From Algicola sp. (GTDB taxonomy: Bacteria; Bacteroidota; Bacteroidia; Flavobacteriales; Flavobacteriaceae): a DNA stretch of 64,000 bases. The position numbers and the translations under genes were made by a program. Shown in pieces: positions 17,348 to 25,075 of the stretch (the first letter of the stretch is position 1; each line of letters opens with the position of its first letter). The stretch lies in the NCBI GenBank assembly GCA_018222915.1, contig JAAEZI010000001.1, positions 77,082 to 141,081 of the forward strand, given 5' to 3'. The notes beneath the pieces were generated by a model. It was given only the letters and a program-made list of their open reading frames with translations. It was not told where the DNA came from and searched no databases.

Positions 17348-17754
17348 TGATTGATGAACAAGCCATATTAAATGAATTGAGTTTCAAAGCTGTTAGAAGT
17401 TCTGGTGCAGGCGGTCAACATGTGAATAAGACGGCTTCTAAAGTGGAATTATCCTTCGATTTAGAAGCTTCCGAAGTCCTATCAGAAGCACAGAAAATAC
17501 GACTCAAATCCAATCTTCAAACGCGATTAACAAAAGCCCATGTGTTGATTCTGCAATGTGGTGAAAGTCGGAGTCAGCATAAAAATAAAGCAACTGTCAT
17601 TGAACGATTTCTGAATATCATTAAGGAAAATTTAGAAGAGGAAAAAGAACGCATTCCAACGAAAGTACCTAAGGCAGTTGTCAAGAAACGACTTAAAAGT
17701 AAACGGAAAATTTCTGAGAAAAAGGCCAACAGGAAACCACCAGAAATAGATTAA
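17347..17754 (+). CDS. arfB: Alternative ribosome-rescue factor, peptidyl-tRNA hydrolase ArfB
   Basis: Releases peptides from stalled ribosomes. The catalytic GGQ lies in RSSGAGGQHVNKTASKVELS near residues 16-34, followed by a basic C-terminal tail (VPKAVVKKRLKSKRKISEKK) that enters the mRNA channel. At 135 residues it has the stand-alone YaeJ/ArfB size, without the codon-recognition domains of release factors. The start ATG shares one base with the DUF4301 stop. Last gene of the overlapping operon. Confidence 0.95.
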   Translation: MIDEQAILNELSFKAVRSSGAGGQHVNKTASKVELSFDLEASEVLSEAQKIRLKSNLQTRLTKAHVLILQCGESRSQHKNKATVIERFLNIIKENLEEEKERIPTKVPKAVVKKRLKSKRKISEKKANRKPPEID

Positions 17755-17808
17755 TTTTCGAACTGATAAAAAAAGTAACAATCTTCTTCATCAATTAGAA
17801 AACTCCCT

Positions 17809-17816
17809 TATCTTTG
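17809..17816 (+). promoter_or_regulatory. Promoter -7 box of the TPP-riboswitch transcript
   Basis: TATCTTTG is an exact TAnnTTTG match and ends four bases before the first base of the riboswitch P1 stem. Transcription therefore probably starts at the 5' edge of the aptamer. A -33 TTG is not evident. Confidence 0.65.
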
Positions 17817-17819
17817 CAT

Positions 17820-17903
17820 CGTTCTCAAAAAAGGGGTGCCAATTTACGGCTGAGATCATACCCATTGAACCTAGAACAGGTAATGCTGTTTAGGAATAGA
17901 ACG
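17820..17903 (+). promoter_or_regulatory. TPP (thiamine pyrophosphate) riboswitch, THI element
   Basis: Conserved blocks appear in the right order: ggggtgcc (17833-17840), the ctgaga core (17850-17855) followed by taccc, then ttgaacctagaacaggtaat and ttaggaa. The P1 stem closes with cgttct (17820-17825) pairing to agaacg (17898-17903). About 135 nt separate the aptamer from the receptor start. That platform has only weak alternative hairpins and no long T-run, so control by sequestering the translation start is as likely as termination. TPP binding is expected to switch off the thiamine receptor. Confidence 0.95.
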
Positions 17904-18038
17904 TTCGGAAAAGTTTGAAATAATTTATGAACACTACACAAGTATTAAGGTGTTTTTCAAAGGCTTTCTAATCGTTCATTTGTATCAATTTTAATAAAGA
18001 ATAATGACCTCTTTTTATTCGATTATATGGTAATCGTA

Positions 18039-20222
18039 ATGAAAAATGTATGTGCTTTTTTATGTCTTTTTACACTCTCAATGAGTGTGTTTTCACAAGA
18101 AAAACAACAAGACTCCACAAAAACGGAGAAGTTAGATGAAGTTTTGGTAAAGGCTGTAAGGGTAGAGGCGACATCACCCATCACCCATACAAACGTGACC
18201 AAAAAGCAATTGGCAAAACGTAATCTCGGACAGGATATTCCGGTGCTGTTAAATTATTTGCCTTCTGTAGTAACGACTACTGATGCTGGTGCAGGTGTCG
18301 GTTATACTGGTATTCGAGTTCGAGGGATTAATGCTCAATCAACAAATGTGACGATCAATGGAATTCCTTACAACGATGCCGAATCTTTAGGGACGTTTTG
18401 GGTAAATTTAGGTGATTTTGCGTCATCTGTTGAAAGTTTACAACTGCAGCGAGGTGTTGGGACATCCACCAATGGATCTGGAGCGTTTGGTGCCAGTTTC
18501 AACGTGCTAACTGATGCTGTTGCAAAAGACGCTAGTGGTGAAATATCAAATTCTTTCGGAAGTTTTAATACGCGGAAACATACGGTGAAATTTAGTACCG
18601 GATTATTAAACGAACACTTTGAAATAGCAGGTCGCTTGTCCAATATTGCTTCCGACGGTTATATCGACAGGGCAGAAACGGATTTAAAATCTTATTTCCT
18701 GCAAGGGTCTTATGTTGACGATAATACGTTAATTAAGGCTATTGCCTTTGGTGGTAAGGAGGTGACGTATCAAGCCTGGAATGGTATCGATGCTCAAACA
18801 CTCATTGATGATCGAACATTTAATCCTTCAGGTATCTATACGGATGCCAATGGAAACACGCAGTTTTACGACAATGAAGTTGATAATTATAATCAAGACC
18901 ACTACCAATTACATTGGAATCAGCGCTATAATAATCAATGGTCTACAAATGTAGGCTTAAACTACACTTATGGTCGTGGTTATTTCGAGCAGTATCGTGA
19001 GGATGAAGCTTTTGAAGATTATGATCTGACACCCTTGGAAATCGGAACTGAAACTATTAATACGACAGATCTCATAAGACGTCGTTGGTTGGATAACGAC
19101 TACTTCGTGGTCAATACGAATGCGAATTATAAAAACGACAAGATAAATATGATTTTTGGTACATCTTACAGTTTTTATGATGGGGATCATTTTGGTGAAA
19201 TTATATGGGCGGAATTTGCGAGTGACAGTCAGATTAGAGATCGTTATTATGAAGGCAATGGCAAAAAGTCTGATTTGAGCTTTTTTACAAAGGCAACTTA
19301 TAGAGTTAGTGATAAGGTTAGTTTGTATGGGGATTTACAAATGCGATTAGTTGGTTACAAGACTTCGGGATTAACGTCAGATAGAATTCCTTTTAATGTA
19401 GATGAAAACTACAGTTTCTTTAATCCGAAAGCAGGAATCACCTACAAATTGAACTCACAAAATAGTTTGTATTTTTCTTATGCACGTGCTAACAGAGAAC
19501 CGAATCGGGATGATTTTCAAAACAACGCCACAGTAAAACCTGAACAGCTGAACGATTTTGAATTGGGTTGGAGGCACGATGCTGAAACGTTTAGATTGTA
19601 TGTGAATGGCTATTATATGCTTTACAATGAACAATTGGTTCTCACAGGTCAAATAGATAATGTTGGAAATCCTATTAGAACCAATAGTGGTGATAGTTAT
19701 CGTTTAGGACTTGAGATAGATGCGGCTGTGGCTGTTTCCAAAAGTTTTTCTGTGCAGCCTAACCTTACTGTAAGTTCTAATAAAAATAAGCAAACGTTTA
19801 ATTCAGTTAATGGAGAATTGGAGAACTTGGGTAAAACAGATATTTCCTTTTCACCAGAATTGATTGCTGCCAATGCTTTCGTTTATCAACCTAAAGAAGG
19901 CTTTCAACTATCGCTTTTAAGCAAATTTGTAGGTGAGCAATTTATGGGTAATACAGAAAACCCTGATTCAAAACTGGAAAGCTATTTTGTCAATGATTTT
20001 AATGTCACGTATGAATGGAAAACCAACGCTGTTTTTGAGTCTGTTGTTTTTACCGGATTAGTGAATAATATTTTCAACGAAAAATATGTCTCTAATGGTT
20101 ATTTTGGGTCCTTTGATTTTGAGGATTCAGAGAGCCCTACAGGAATTACAACCGGCTATTTTACCGGCTATTACCCTCAAGCAACAACTAACTTTTTGTT
20201 AGGTGTGACCCTAAAGTTTTAG
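18039..20222 (+). CDS. TonB-dependent receptor, probably for thiamine or its precursors
   Basis: Outer-membrane active transporter. A signal peptide (MKNVCAFLCLFTLSMSVFSQ) is followed by a plug domain (LPSVVTTTDAGAGVGYTGIRVRG near residues 70-95; NGIPYNDAESLGTFWVNLGD) and a 22-strand-type barrel ending in an aromatic residue (GVTLKF). The C-terminal RANREPNRDDF and LVNNIFNEKYVSNGYFG motifs are typical. ATG 18039 is chosen because the signal peptide begins there; ATG 18027 would add four residues. The TPP riboswitch immediately upstream defines the substrate class by regulation. Energised by TonB encoded elsewhere. Confidence 0.93.
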   Translation: MKNVCAFLCLFTLSMSVFSQEKQQDSTKTEKLDEVLVKAVRVEATSPITHTNVTKKQLAKRNLGQDIPVLLNYLPSVVTTTDAGAGVGYTGIRVRGINAQSTNVTINGIPYNDAESLGTFWVNLGDFASSVESLQLQRGVGTSTNGSGAFGASFNVLTDAVAKDASGEISNSFGSFNTRKHTVKFSTGLLNEHFEIAGRLSNIASDGYIDRAETDLKSYFLQGSYVDDNTLIKAIAFGGKEVTYQAWNGIDAQTLIDDRTFNPSGIYTDANGNTQFYDNEVDNYNQDHYQLHWNQRYNNQWSTNVGLNYTYGRGYFEQYREDEAFEDYDLTPLEIGTETINTTDLIRRRWLDNDYFVVNTNANYKNDKINMIFGTSYSFYDGDHFGEIIWAEFASDSQIRDRYYEGNGKKSDLSFFTKATYRVSDKVSLYGDLQMRLVGYKTSGLTSDRIPFNVDENYSFFNPKAGITYKLNSQNSLYFSYARANREPNRDDFQNNATVKPEQLNDFELGWRHDAETFRLYVNGYYMLYNEQLVLTGQIDNVGNPIRTNSGDSYRLGLEIDAAVAVSKSFSVQPNLTVSSNKNKQTFNSVNGELENLGKTDISFSPELIAANAFVYQPKEGFQLSLLSKFVGEQFMGNTENPDSKLESYFVNDFNVTYEWKTNAVFESVVFTGLVNNIFNEKYVSNGYFGSFDFEDSESPTGITTGYFTGYYPQATTNFLLGVTLKF

Positions 20223-20246
20223 GAAGTTAATTTTAAGGTGATACAA

Positions 20247-20277
20247 GGGCATTCTATTAATTTAGGATGCTCTTTTT
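20247..20277 (+). terminator. Terminator of the thiamine receptor gene
   Basis: An 8-bp stem with two G-U pairs (gggcattc 20247-20254 / ggatgctc 20265-20272) followed by ttttt lies 25 bp past the stop. Confidence 0.7.
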
Positions 20278-20289
20278 GATGTCATCTGC

Positions 20290-20715
20290 TTAATTGCTAA
20301 TGGTTAAATTGTTTCCAGAGACCGTCACGCGGTATTCCTTGAGTCCACAAGGGAGTGGGTCGTTTAAGGCTTGTCCTGTATAAAGATTGTATTCATTCTC
20401 GTCTGCACAACCACAGGTGACATTTATACCGTCAATCTCTAAAAAAGAACAACTTGAAGGTGCGTGATTAGGGTCGCTGGCATCCCAAGCTCTGAAATTA
20501 CCATTACCTACATTGGTGACGTAAACGCCTTGGTTGCCTTGGTTAGGAACATAAACCGTATTGCTCGTGAACATTAATTGACTGTATTGTGGCAAATTGA
20601 GATTTAGGGTGAAATTGACACCTATATTTAATAAGAAATTACAGTTGTTGATGTTGTCATTGCCACCGCAATTTGTTAATAATAAGAGGTATAAGACACA
20701 AGTAAGTCTTTTCAT
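20290..20715 (-). CDS. Rieske-fold-like lipoprotein lacking histidine ligands
   Basis: Starting at 20715 gives the lipoprotein signal MKRLTCVLYLLLLTNCGG (lipobox cysteine 16); the open frame extends 48 codons upstream through a region containing the greA promoter, so the longer start is unlikely. The C-terminal half (SCSFLEIDGINVTCGCADE, then NEYNLYTGQALNDPLPCGL and KEYRVTVSGNNLTIS) follows the Rieske C-terminal layout. However, the second ligand motif C-P-x-H-G reads C-G-C-A-D here, so the histidine is missing. No [2Fe-2S] cluster of the normal kind can form; the four cysteines may pair as disulfides. Function unknown. 141 residues. Confidence 0.75.
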   Translation of the reverse strand: MKRLTCVLYLLLLTNCGGNDNINNCNFLLNIGVNFTLNLNLPQYSQLMFTSNTVYVPNQGNQGVYVTNVGNGNFRAWDASDPNHAPSSCSFLEIDGINVTCGCADENEYNLYTGQALNDPLPCGLKEYRVTVSGNNLTISN

Positions 20716-20774
20716 AGCATTGTTAAAATTTTGACGCAATTTACAATAATTTAAAGGTTGAATTAAATATTTTG

Positions 20775-20782
20775 TATCTTTG
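20775..20782 (+). promoter_or_regulatory. greA promoter -7 box (TATCTTTG)
   Basis: Exact TAnnTTTG match about 100 nt upstream of greA. A short dyad with a T-run (ctcgtgatagcgggatttttttt) and a second AT-rich stretch occupy the leader. Confidence 0.55.
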
Positions 20783-20883
20783 TATTCGAATCTCGTGATA
20801 GCGGGATTTTTTTTATGCTGAACCCTGGTATTGAATATGAAACAAATAGAATTCAGCAATTTTTATTATTAAACGAATGAATT

Positions 20884-21357
20884 ATGAGTAAAGTATCTTA
20901 TTATACTCCTGAAGGATTAAAAAAATTAAGAGACGAGTTGCGACAACTCAAAGATATTGAACGCCCAAAGGCATCGCAAGCAATTGCCGAAGCAAGAGAC
21001 AAAGGTGATTTAAGTGAAAATGCTGAATACGATGCAGCGAAGGAAGCTCAAGGCTTATTAGAAATGAAAATTTCTAAATTAGAAGAAACTTTATCTGGCG
21101 CGCGTGTGATTGACGAGTCTCAAATGGATACATCCAAAGTACTCGTGTTATCTAAAGTGAAAATTAAGAATCAAACCAATGGCATGGAGGTGACCTACAC
21201 ATTGGTCGCTGATGGCGAAGCTGACTTGGCATCAGGAAAAATTTCTGTTAACTCGCCAATAGGAAAAGGGCTTTTAGGAAAATCGGTAGGTGAAGTAGCC
21301 GAGGTTCAAGTGCCTAATGGTGTCATGAAATTTGATATTTTGGAAATAAGTAGGTAG
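20884..21357 (+). CDS. greA: Transcription elongation factor GreA
   Basis: Stimulates transcript cleavage in backtracked RNA polymerase. The N-terminal coiled coil carries the catalytic acidic tip (ARDKGDLSENAEYDAAKEAQG near residues 38-58, with the D and E that coordinate Mg). The C-terminal FKBP-like domain ends with SPIGKGLLGKSVGEVAEVQVPNG. 157 residues, full length, ATG start. Followed by a terminator. Confidence 0.97.
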   Translation: MSKVSYYTPEGLKKLRDELRQLKDIERPKASQAIAEARDKGDLSENAEYDAAKEAQGLLEMKISKLEETLSGARVIDESQMDTSKVLVLSKVKIKNQTNGMEVTYTLVADGEADLASGKISVNSPIGKGLLGKSVGEVAEVQVPNGVMKFDILEISR

Positions 21358-21386
21358 ACTTAGAGACGGCTACTGAAAAGATTAGA

Positions 21387-21416
21387 AAAGATTCCTATTC
21401 CATGGGAATCTTTTTA
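21387..21416 (+). terminator. Terminator of greA
   Basis: A 9-bp stem (aaagattcc 21387-21395 / ggaatcttt 21404-21412) followed by tttata. Confidence 0.75.
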
Positions 21417-21445
21417 TATTTACATTGGTTCTAAAACTCTTAACT

Positions 21446-21835
21446 ATGGCATCTATTTTTACCAAAATTATCAATGGCGACATTCCGTGTTATAAGGTAG
21501 CAGAAACGGATGATTATTTGGCCTTTTTGGATATCAATCCTAATACCGAAGGTCATACACTGTGTATTCCGAAAAAAGAGGTTGATAAGCTGTTCGATTT
21601 GGATGAGGCTACTTACCATGGACTTATGGAATTCTCTCGCCAGATAGCCATTGCATTAGAGAAAGCTGTGCCATGCGAACGCATTGGAATGACTGTCATC
21701 GGATTAGAAGTGCCTCATGCTCATGTTCATTTAATTCCTCTAAAAGGGATGGACGATGCCAGATTTATAAATAAAGTGACAATCGATCAAGACAGATTTG
21801 AGGCTTTAGCTAATCGAATCGCATCTTTTTTATAG
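21446..21835 (+). CDS. HIT family protein
   Basis: Histidine-triad nucleotide hydrolase, probably acting on AMP-lysine or AMP-NH2-like substrates. It has the N-terminal ASIFTKIINGDIPCYKVAE, the ITPNTEGHTL-like core (DINPNTEGHTLCIPKKE) and the catalytic triad HAHVHLIP near residues 98-105. ATG 21446 gives the family-typical MASIFTKI start; an in-frame start 21 bp upstream adds unrelated residues. 129 residues. Abuts the convergent zinc-ribbon gene with no gap. Confidence 0.93.
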   Translation: MASIFTKIINGDIPCYKVAETDDYLAFLDINPNTEGHTLCIPKKEVDKLFDLDEATYHGLMEFSRQIAIALEKAVPCERIGMTVIGLEVPHAHVHLIPLKGMDDARFINKVTIDQDRFEALANRIASFL

Positions 21836-22189
21836 TTATAGCTTTATAACACCACTAACAAAAAGTAACACGACAACTATGAGAATAGCATCGGCTATGA
21901 TGATGAACCAAGCTAGTTGCTTTAATTTAAATGATTGTGGCTTGTGTTGCACTGCACGTTGTTGATAGGCTACCACTTGCTCAATGTCATCCGTCCAACG
22001 TACAGGAAAAATGTCAGTATGACAAGTGTTGCAATGCATTTCGTTGATAACATTATTGGTAATGGCTTTGTATAAAGCATTCTCCTTAAATCCTTGCCTA
22101 AAGGTCAATTGCAGCCCGTCATTCGAATAGCACTCCGGACAATTATTGTTGAGTTGTACCTCCTTTAATGTAAAATACTGTTGCTCCAT
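21836..22189 (-). CDS. Small zinc-ribbon protein with C-terminal membrane helix
   Basis: 117 residues. Two CxxC pairs, CPEC near 18-21 and CNTC near 53-56, form a probable zinc ribbon. The C-terminal segment (LAWFIIIADAILIVVVLLFVSGV, split around 90-114) is a single membrane helix, so this is a tail-anchored cytoplasmic protein. It lies 9 bp downstream of a histidine kinase on the same strand and is probably co-transcribed, which makes a regulatory or sensory link conceivable. Family not recognised. Confidence 0.75.
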   Translation of the reverse strand: MEQQYFTLKEVQLNNNCPECYSNDGLQLTFRQGFKENALYKAITNNVINEMHCNTCHTDIFPVRWTDDIEQVVAYQQRAVQHKPQSFKLKQLAWFIIIADAILIVVVLLFVSGVIKL

Positions 22190-22198
22190 GATAGGTAA

Positions 22199-23383
22199 CT
22201 AAGATAATAATTTCAATGATATTTGCATGGTTGTTCCGATACCGATTTCAGAATGAAGTACTTTAATTTTACCATTATGATAGTCTTCAATAATACGTTT
22301 TGCTAAGGACAAGCCTAATCCCCAACCACGTTTTTTTGTGGTATAGCCTGGTTGGAATACAGCATTAAAGTTTTGTTTTGAAATGCCTTTCCCAGTATCG
22401 GACACGGTCACTTTTACATATTTATCATCATAACTTAAGACCAATTTTAAAGCGCCTTTGCCTTTCATAGCGTCAATCGCATTTTTGACTAAATTTTCGA
22501 TGGTCCAACTGTACAATTGCGGATTGAGATTTACGAACAAAGCTTTATCAGGAAGAGCAATATCAAAATCAATTAATTTAGAAGATCGGCTCTTGAGGTA
22601 TTCATACGAGTCTTTCGTTTCTTTAACAATATCTACCCTATCCAACGTTGGAACAGATCCAATTTTGCTAAAACGATCAGTAATAGTTTGTAATCGCGTT
22701 ATGTCTTTTTCAATTTCTTTGAGATATTCTGGCTTGACATTTTCTGTTCTTAAAATTTCAGTCCAACCCACTAATGATGACAATGGCGTACCAATTTGAT
22801 GGGCTGTTTCTTTGGCCATTCCTGTCCATAACTTATTTTGATCGGCCGTTTTCGAACTTTTATAAAAGAAATAAGCGACTGCAGCAAAAAGTAATATGAT
22901 GAGAAGTAAGGCTAAAGGGTAGTATTTTAATTTGTTTAATAAAGGAGAGTTTCCATAGTACAGTACTTTATCATATCCTTCAATTTTTATAGGTGCATTT
23001 TCTTTACTGAATTGCGTAATTAAAGCTTTTACATTTTTATAAACATAGGCGGAATCATTTTCTTCTTTACCAGTAATATTTCTATAATTGACGATGCTGG
23101 AATCAATTTCAGTTAATATCATTGGTGTGCTGTTGTTATTGTCCAGAATCTCTAATGCTAAATCTAAGTCACCAAAAACATCATCACTATTGTTGGTAAA
23201 TGACGCAGCAATAGCTTGCTGATAATCACGCTGTGCAGAGGACCAGATTTCCATTTTACTGCGCTCTTCAGCCTTGAAATTTTGAAAGAATGCATAGGTG
23301 TTCCAAAGGATAAGGGAGATGATAATGAAGGAAGCCACAATGATGATCCATCGTGTCATATTTCGGTTTATGCTAATTGCCAT
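22199..23383 (-). CDS. Sensor histidine kinase (two membrane helices, no cognate regulator adjacent)
   Basis: Topology: helix about 10-33, periplasmic sensor of about 120 residues, helix about 155-175. The HisKA domain follows with phosphoacceptor H195 in KETAHQIGTPLSSLVGW, a form with HxxGTPLS that is common in Bacteroidota. The HATPase domain has the N-box NLVKNAIDAMKGKG, G1 DTGKGIS and G2 RGWGLGLSLAKRI. No HAMP domain and no receiver domain are present, and no response regulator lies nearby, so its partner is encoded elsewhere. Co-directional with the zinc-ribbon gene 9 bp downstream. Confidence 0.92.
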   Translation of the reverse strand: MAISINRNMTRWIIIVASFIIISLILWNTYAFFQNFKAEERSKMEIWSSAQRDYQQAIAASFTNNSDDVFGDLDLALEILDNNNSTPMILTEIDSSIVNYRNITGKEENDSAYVYKNVKALITQFSKENAPIKIEGYDKVLYYGNSPLLNKLKYYPLALLLIILLFAAVAYFFYKSSKTADQNKLWTGMAKETAHQIGTPLSSLVGWTEILRTENVKPEYLKEIEKDITRLQTITDRFSKIGSVPTLDRVDIVKETKDSYEYLKSRSSKLIDFDIALPDKALFVNLNPQLYSWTIENLVKNAIDAMKGKGALKLVLSYDDKYVKVTVSDTGKGISKQNFNAVFQPGYTTKKRGWGLGLSLAKRIIEDYHNGKIKVLHSEIGIGTTMQISLKLLS

Positions 23384-23478
23384 CCACTAATTTTTTGAAT
23401 TTTAAATATAAAGTATTTATGTTAATAATATTGTATGGATAAGCCCTCAATTCATTTTCATAACATAGGCAATATGGT

Positions 23479-23486
23479 TACATTTG
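23479..23486 (+). promoter_or_regulatory. Promoter -7 box (TACATTTG) of the flavin-reductase-like gene
   Basis: An exact TAnnTTTG match followed by CA, about 48 nt upstream of the ATG at 23535. Confidence 0.6.
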
Positions 23487-23534
23487 CATTTCAATAACTT
23501 GAAGCGCTAGCATTTAAGGGGAAATCAACAACAA

Positions 23535-24404
23535 ATGGCATCTTATAATCCAAAAGATTTATCAACAGGACGACTACACGCTTATTTATTAAGTGCTGTG
23601 GCACCGAGGCCGATTGCATTTGCTAGTACTGTAGATGTTGATGGTAACCCGAATTTGTCGCCCTATAGTTTTTTTAATGTCTTTAGTGCGAATCCGCCCA
23701 TAATGATTTTTTCACCTGCAAGACGCGTTCGAGATAATACAACCAAGCATACCTTGGAAAATGTTGAAGCCACAAAGGAAGTTGTTATTAATGTTGTCAA
23801 TTATGATATTGTGCAACAAATGTCATTAAGTAGCACGGAATATGCCAAAGGGGTGAATGAATTTGAAAAGGCTGGATTGACCATGTTGGAGTCTGATATC
23901 GTAAAGCCTTTTAGAGTGGCGGAGTCTCCAGTGCAATTTGAATGTAAGGTGAATGAAATTGTGCATTTAGGAACTGAAGGTGGTGCTGGGAATCTCGTGA
24001 TTTGCGAGGTTGTAAAGTTGCATATTTCTGATGATGTTCTAGATGATAAGGATGTGATTATTCAAGAGCGTTTGGATTTGGTGGCTAGAGCGGGAGGAAG
24101 TTATTACAATCGTGCAAAAAAAGGGTTTTTTGAAATTCCAAAGCCATTAACTACTTTAGGAATTGGCGTTGATGCCATGCCTTTGCAAGTAAAAAACAGT
24201 ATGGTTTTAACTGGAAACGACTTAGGTATGTTGGGAAATGTACCGTCCTTACCAACGCAAAATGACATTGATAGTTTTATCGATACTGTAAGTGAACGCT
24301 ATCCCAATATTAGGGATATGTCACATCATGAGAAACATAAAATTGCCAGAAACTATTTAAGTTATGGTGATGTAGACAGCGCATGGAAATTGCTGCTGTC
24401 ATAA
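23535..24404 (+). CDS. Flavin reductase-like (FMN-binding split-barrel) family protein
   Basis: The N-terminal two-thirds is a flavin-reductase-like domain: AVAPRPIAFASTVDVDGNPN and LSPYSFFNVFSANPPIMIFSP (FMN phosphate and ring contacts), with GGAGNLVICEVVKLHI later. A C-terminal extension of about 80 residues (RAGGSYYNRAKKGFFEIPKP; NIRDMSHHEKHKIARNYL) is typical of the Bacteroidota members. Usually an NAD(P)H:FMN oxidoreductase or flavoprotein oxygenase partner; the actual substrate cannot be read from the sequence. The following DUF3127 gene is probably in the same transcript. Confidence 0.88.
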   Translation: MASYNPKDLSTGRLHAYLLSAVAPRPIAFASTVDVDGNPNLSPYSFFNVFSANPPIMIFSPARRVRDNTTKHTLENVEATKEVVINVVNYDIVQQMSLSSTEYAKGVNEFEKAGLTMLESDIVKPFRVAESPVQFECKVNEIVHLGTEGGAGNLVICEVVKLHISDDVLDDKDVIIQERLDLVARAGGSYYNRAKKGFFEIPKPLTTLGIGVDAMPLQVKNSMVLTGNDLGMLGNVPSLPTQNDIDSFIDTVSERYPNIRDMSHHEKHKIARNYLSYGDVDSAWKLLLS

Positions 24405-24448
24405 ATTATAATGAGACACAAAATTTAATAAACATAAGTAATACAAAA

Positions 24449-24820
24449 ATGGAAGTACAAGGAAAAATCAAAATGATTGGTGAAACTCAAACCTTCGGAA
24501 GTAATGGGTTTAGAAAGAGAGAATTGGTAGTAACGACAGAAGAACAATATCCACAGCATATTTTGGTTGAATTTGTTCAAGATAAGACGGATTTGCTCAA
24601 TAACTATCAAGTTGGACAATCTGTAAAAGTAAATATTAACCTTAGAGGTAGAGAATGGGTCAATCCTCAAGGTGAAACGAAATATTTCAATTCGGTTCAA
24701 GGATGGCGAATTGAAGCTTTACAAGCGGAAGGTGATAACATGCCACCTGTGGCACCAACAGAAGCTTTTGAACCGGCAACGAATTTAAATGAAGACGATC
24801 ATGATGATCTGCCATTTTAA
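24449..24820 (+). CDS. DUF3127 family protein
   Basis: ATG 24449 gives MEVQGKIKMIGETQTFGSNG, the standard N-terminus; upstream in-frame codons overlap the previous gene. The core is an OB-like beta-barrel (REWVNPQGETKYFNSVQGW) with an acidic C-terminal tail ending DDHDDLPF. The fold and the acidic DDLPF tip recall single-stranded-DNA-binding proteins, in which an acidic C-terminal tip recruits partners. This resemblance is my inference; the family has no established role known to me. 124 residues, followed by a strong terminator. Confidence 0.85.
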   Translation: MEVQGKIKMIGETQTFGSNGFRKRELVVTTEEQYPQHILVEFVQDKTDLLNNYQVGQSVKVNINLRGREWVNPQGETKYFNSVQGWRIEALQAEGDNMPPVAPTEAFEPATNLNEDDHDDLPF

Positions 24821-24848
24821 GGTAGCGTAGCAAATTAACATTAGAAAG

Positions 24849-24875
24849 CCCTCATTAAAGAATGAGGGTTTTTTT
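24849..24875 (+). terminator. Terminator of the DUF3127 gene
   Basis: A perfect 8-bp stem (ccctcatt 24849-24856 / aatgaggg 24861-24868) with a 4-nt loop and a run of seven T. Confidence 0.9.
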
Positions 24876-24880
24876 ATGTA

Positions 24881-24905
24881 AAAAAAGTCCCGAAAACTCG
24901 GGACT
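24881..24905 (-). terminator. Orphan terminator facing the minus strand
   Basis: A perfect 8-bp stem (agtcccga 24886-24893 / tcgggact 24898-24905) with loop aaac. On the minus strand it is followed by six or seven T. No annotated minus-strand gene leads into it, because the next gene to the right (aat) is on the plus strand. It may end a small RNA (see findings) or block antisense transcription. Confidence 0.65.
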
Positions 24906-25017
24906 TAGTAAGTGGTTTTAGGTTTGACCTTTATAAACAAACTCAAAAAAAAGCAATGATGAACAAAAATTTAATTCACAAAGATCAAATCAAATATGGT
25001 GAATTTTCAAAAAATTT

Positions 25018-25025
25018 CAAAGTTA
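25018..25025 (-). promoter_or_regulatory. Possible minus-strand -7 box (TAACTTTG) feeding the orphan terminator
   Basis: The minus strand reads TAACTTTG, an exact TAnnTTTG match about 120 nt upstream of the orphan terminator. No -33 element is apparent. Such matches also occur by chance in AT-rich sequence. Confidence 0.3.
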
Positions 25026-25075
25026 ATACTTAGTTTTAACATTGCTTAATCGCTTCATTTTTAGAGAAGAAACTT

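Noticed and set aside
20716-20859. N-terminal extension of the Rieske-like lipoprotein
   Set aside because: It would bury a good lipobox behind 48 residues and run through the greA promoter.
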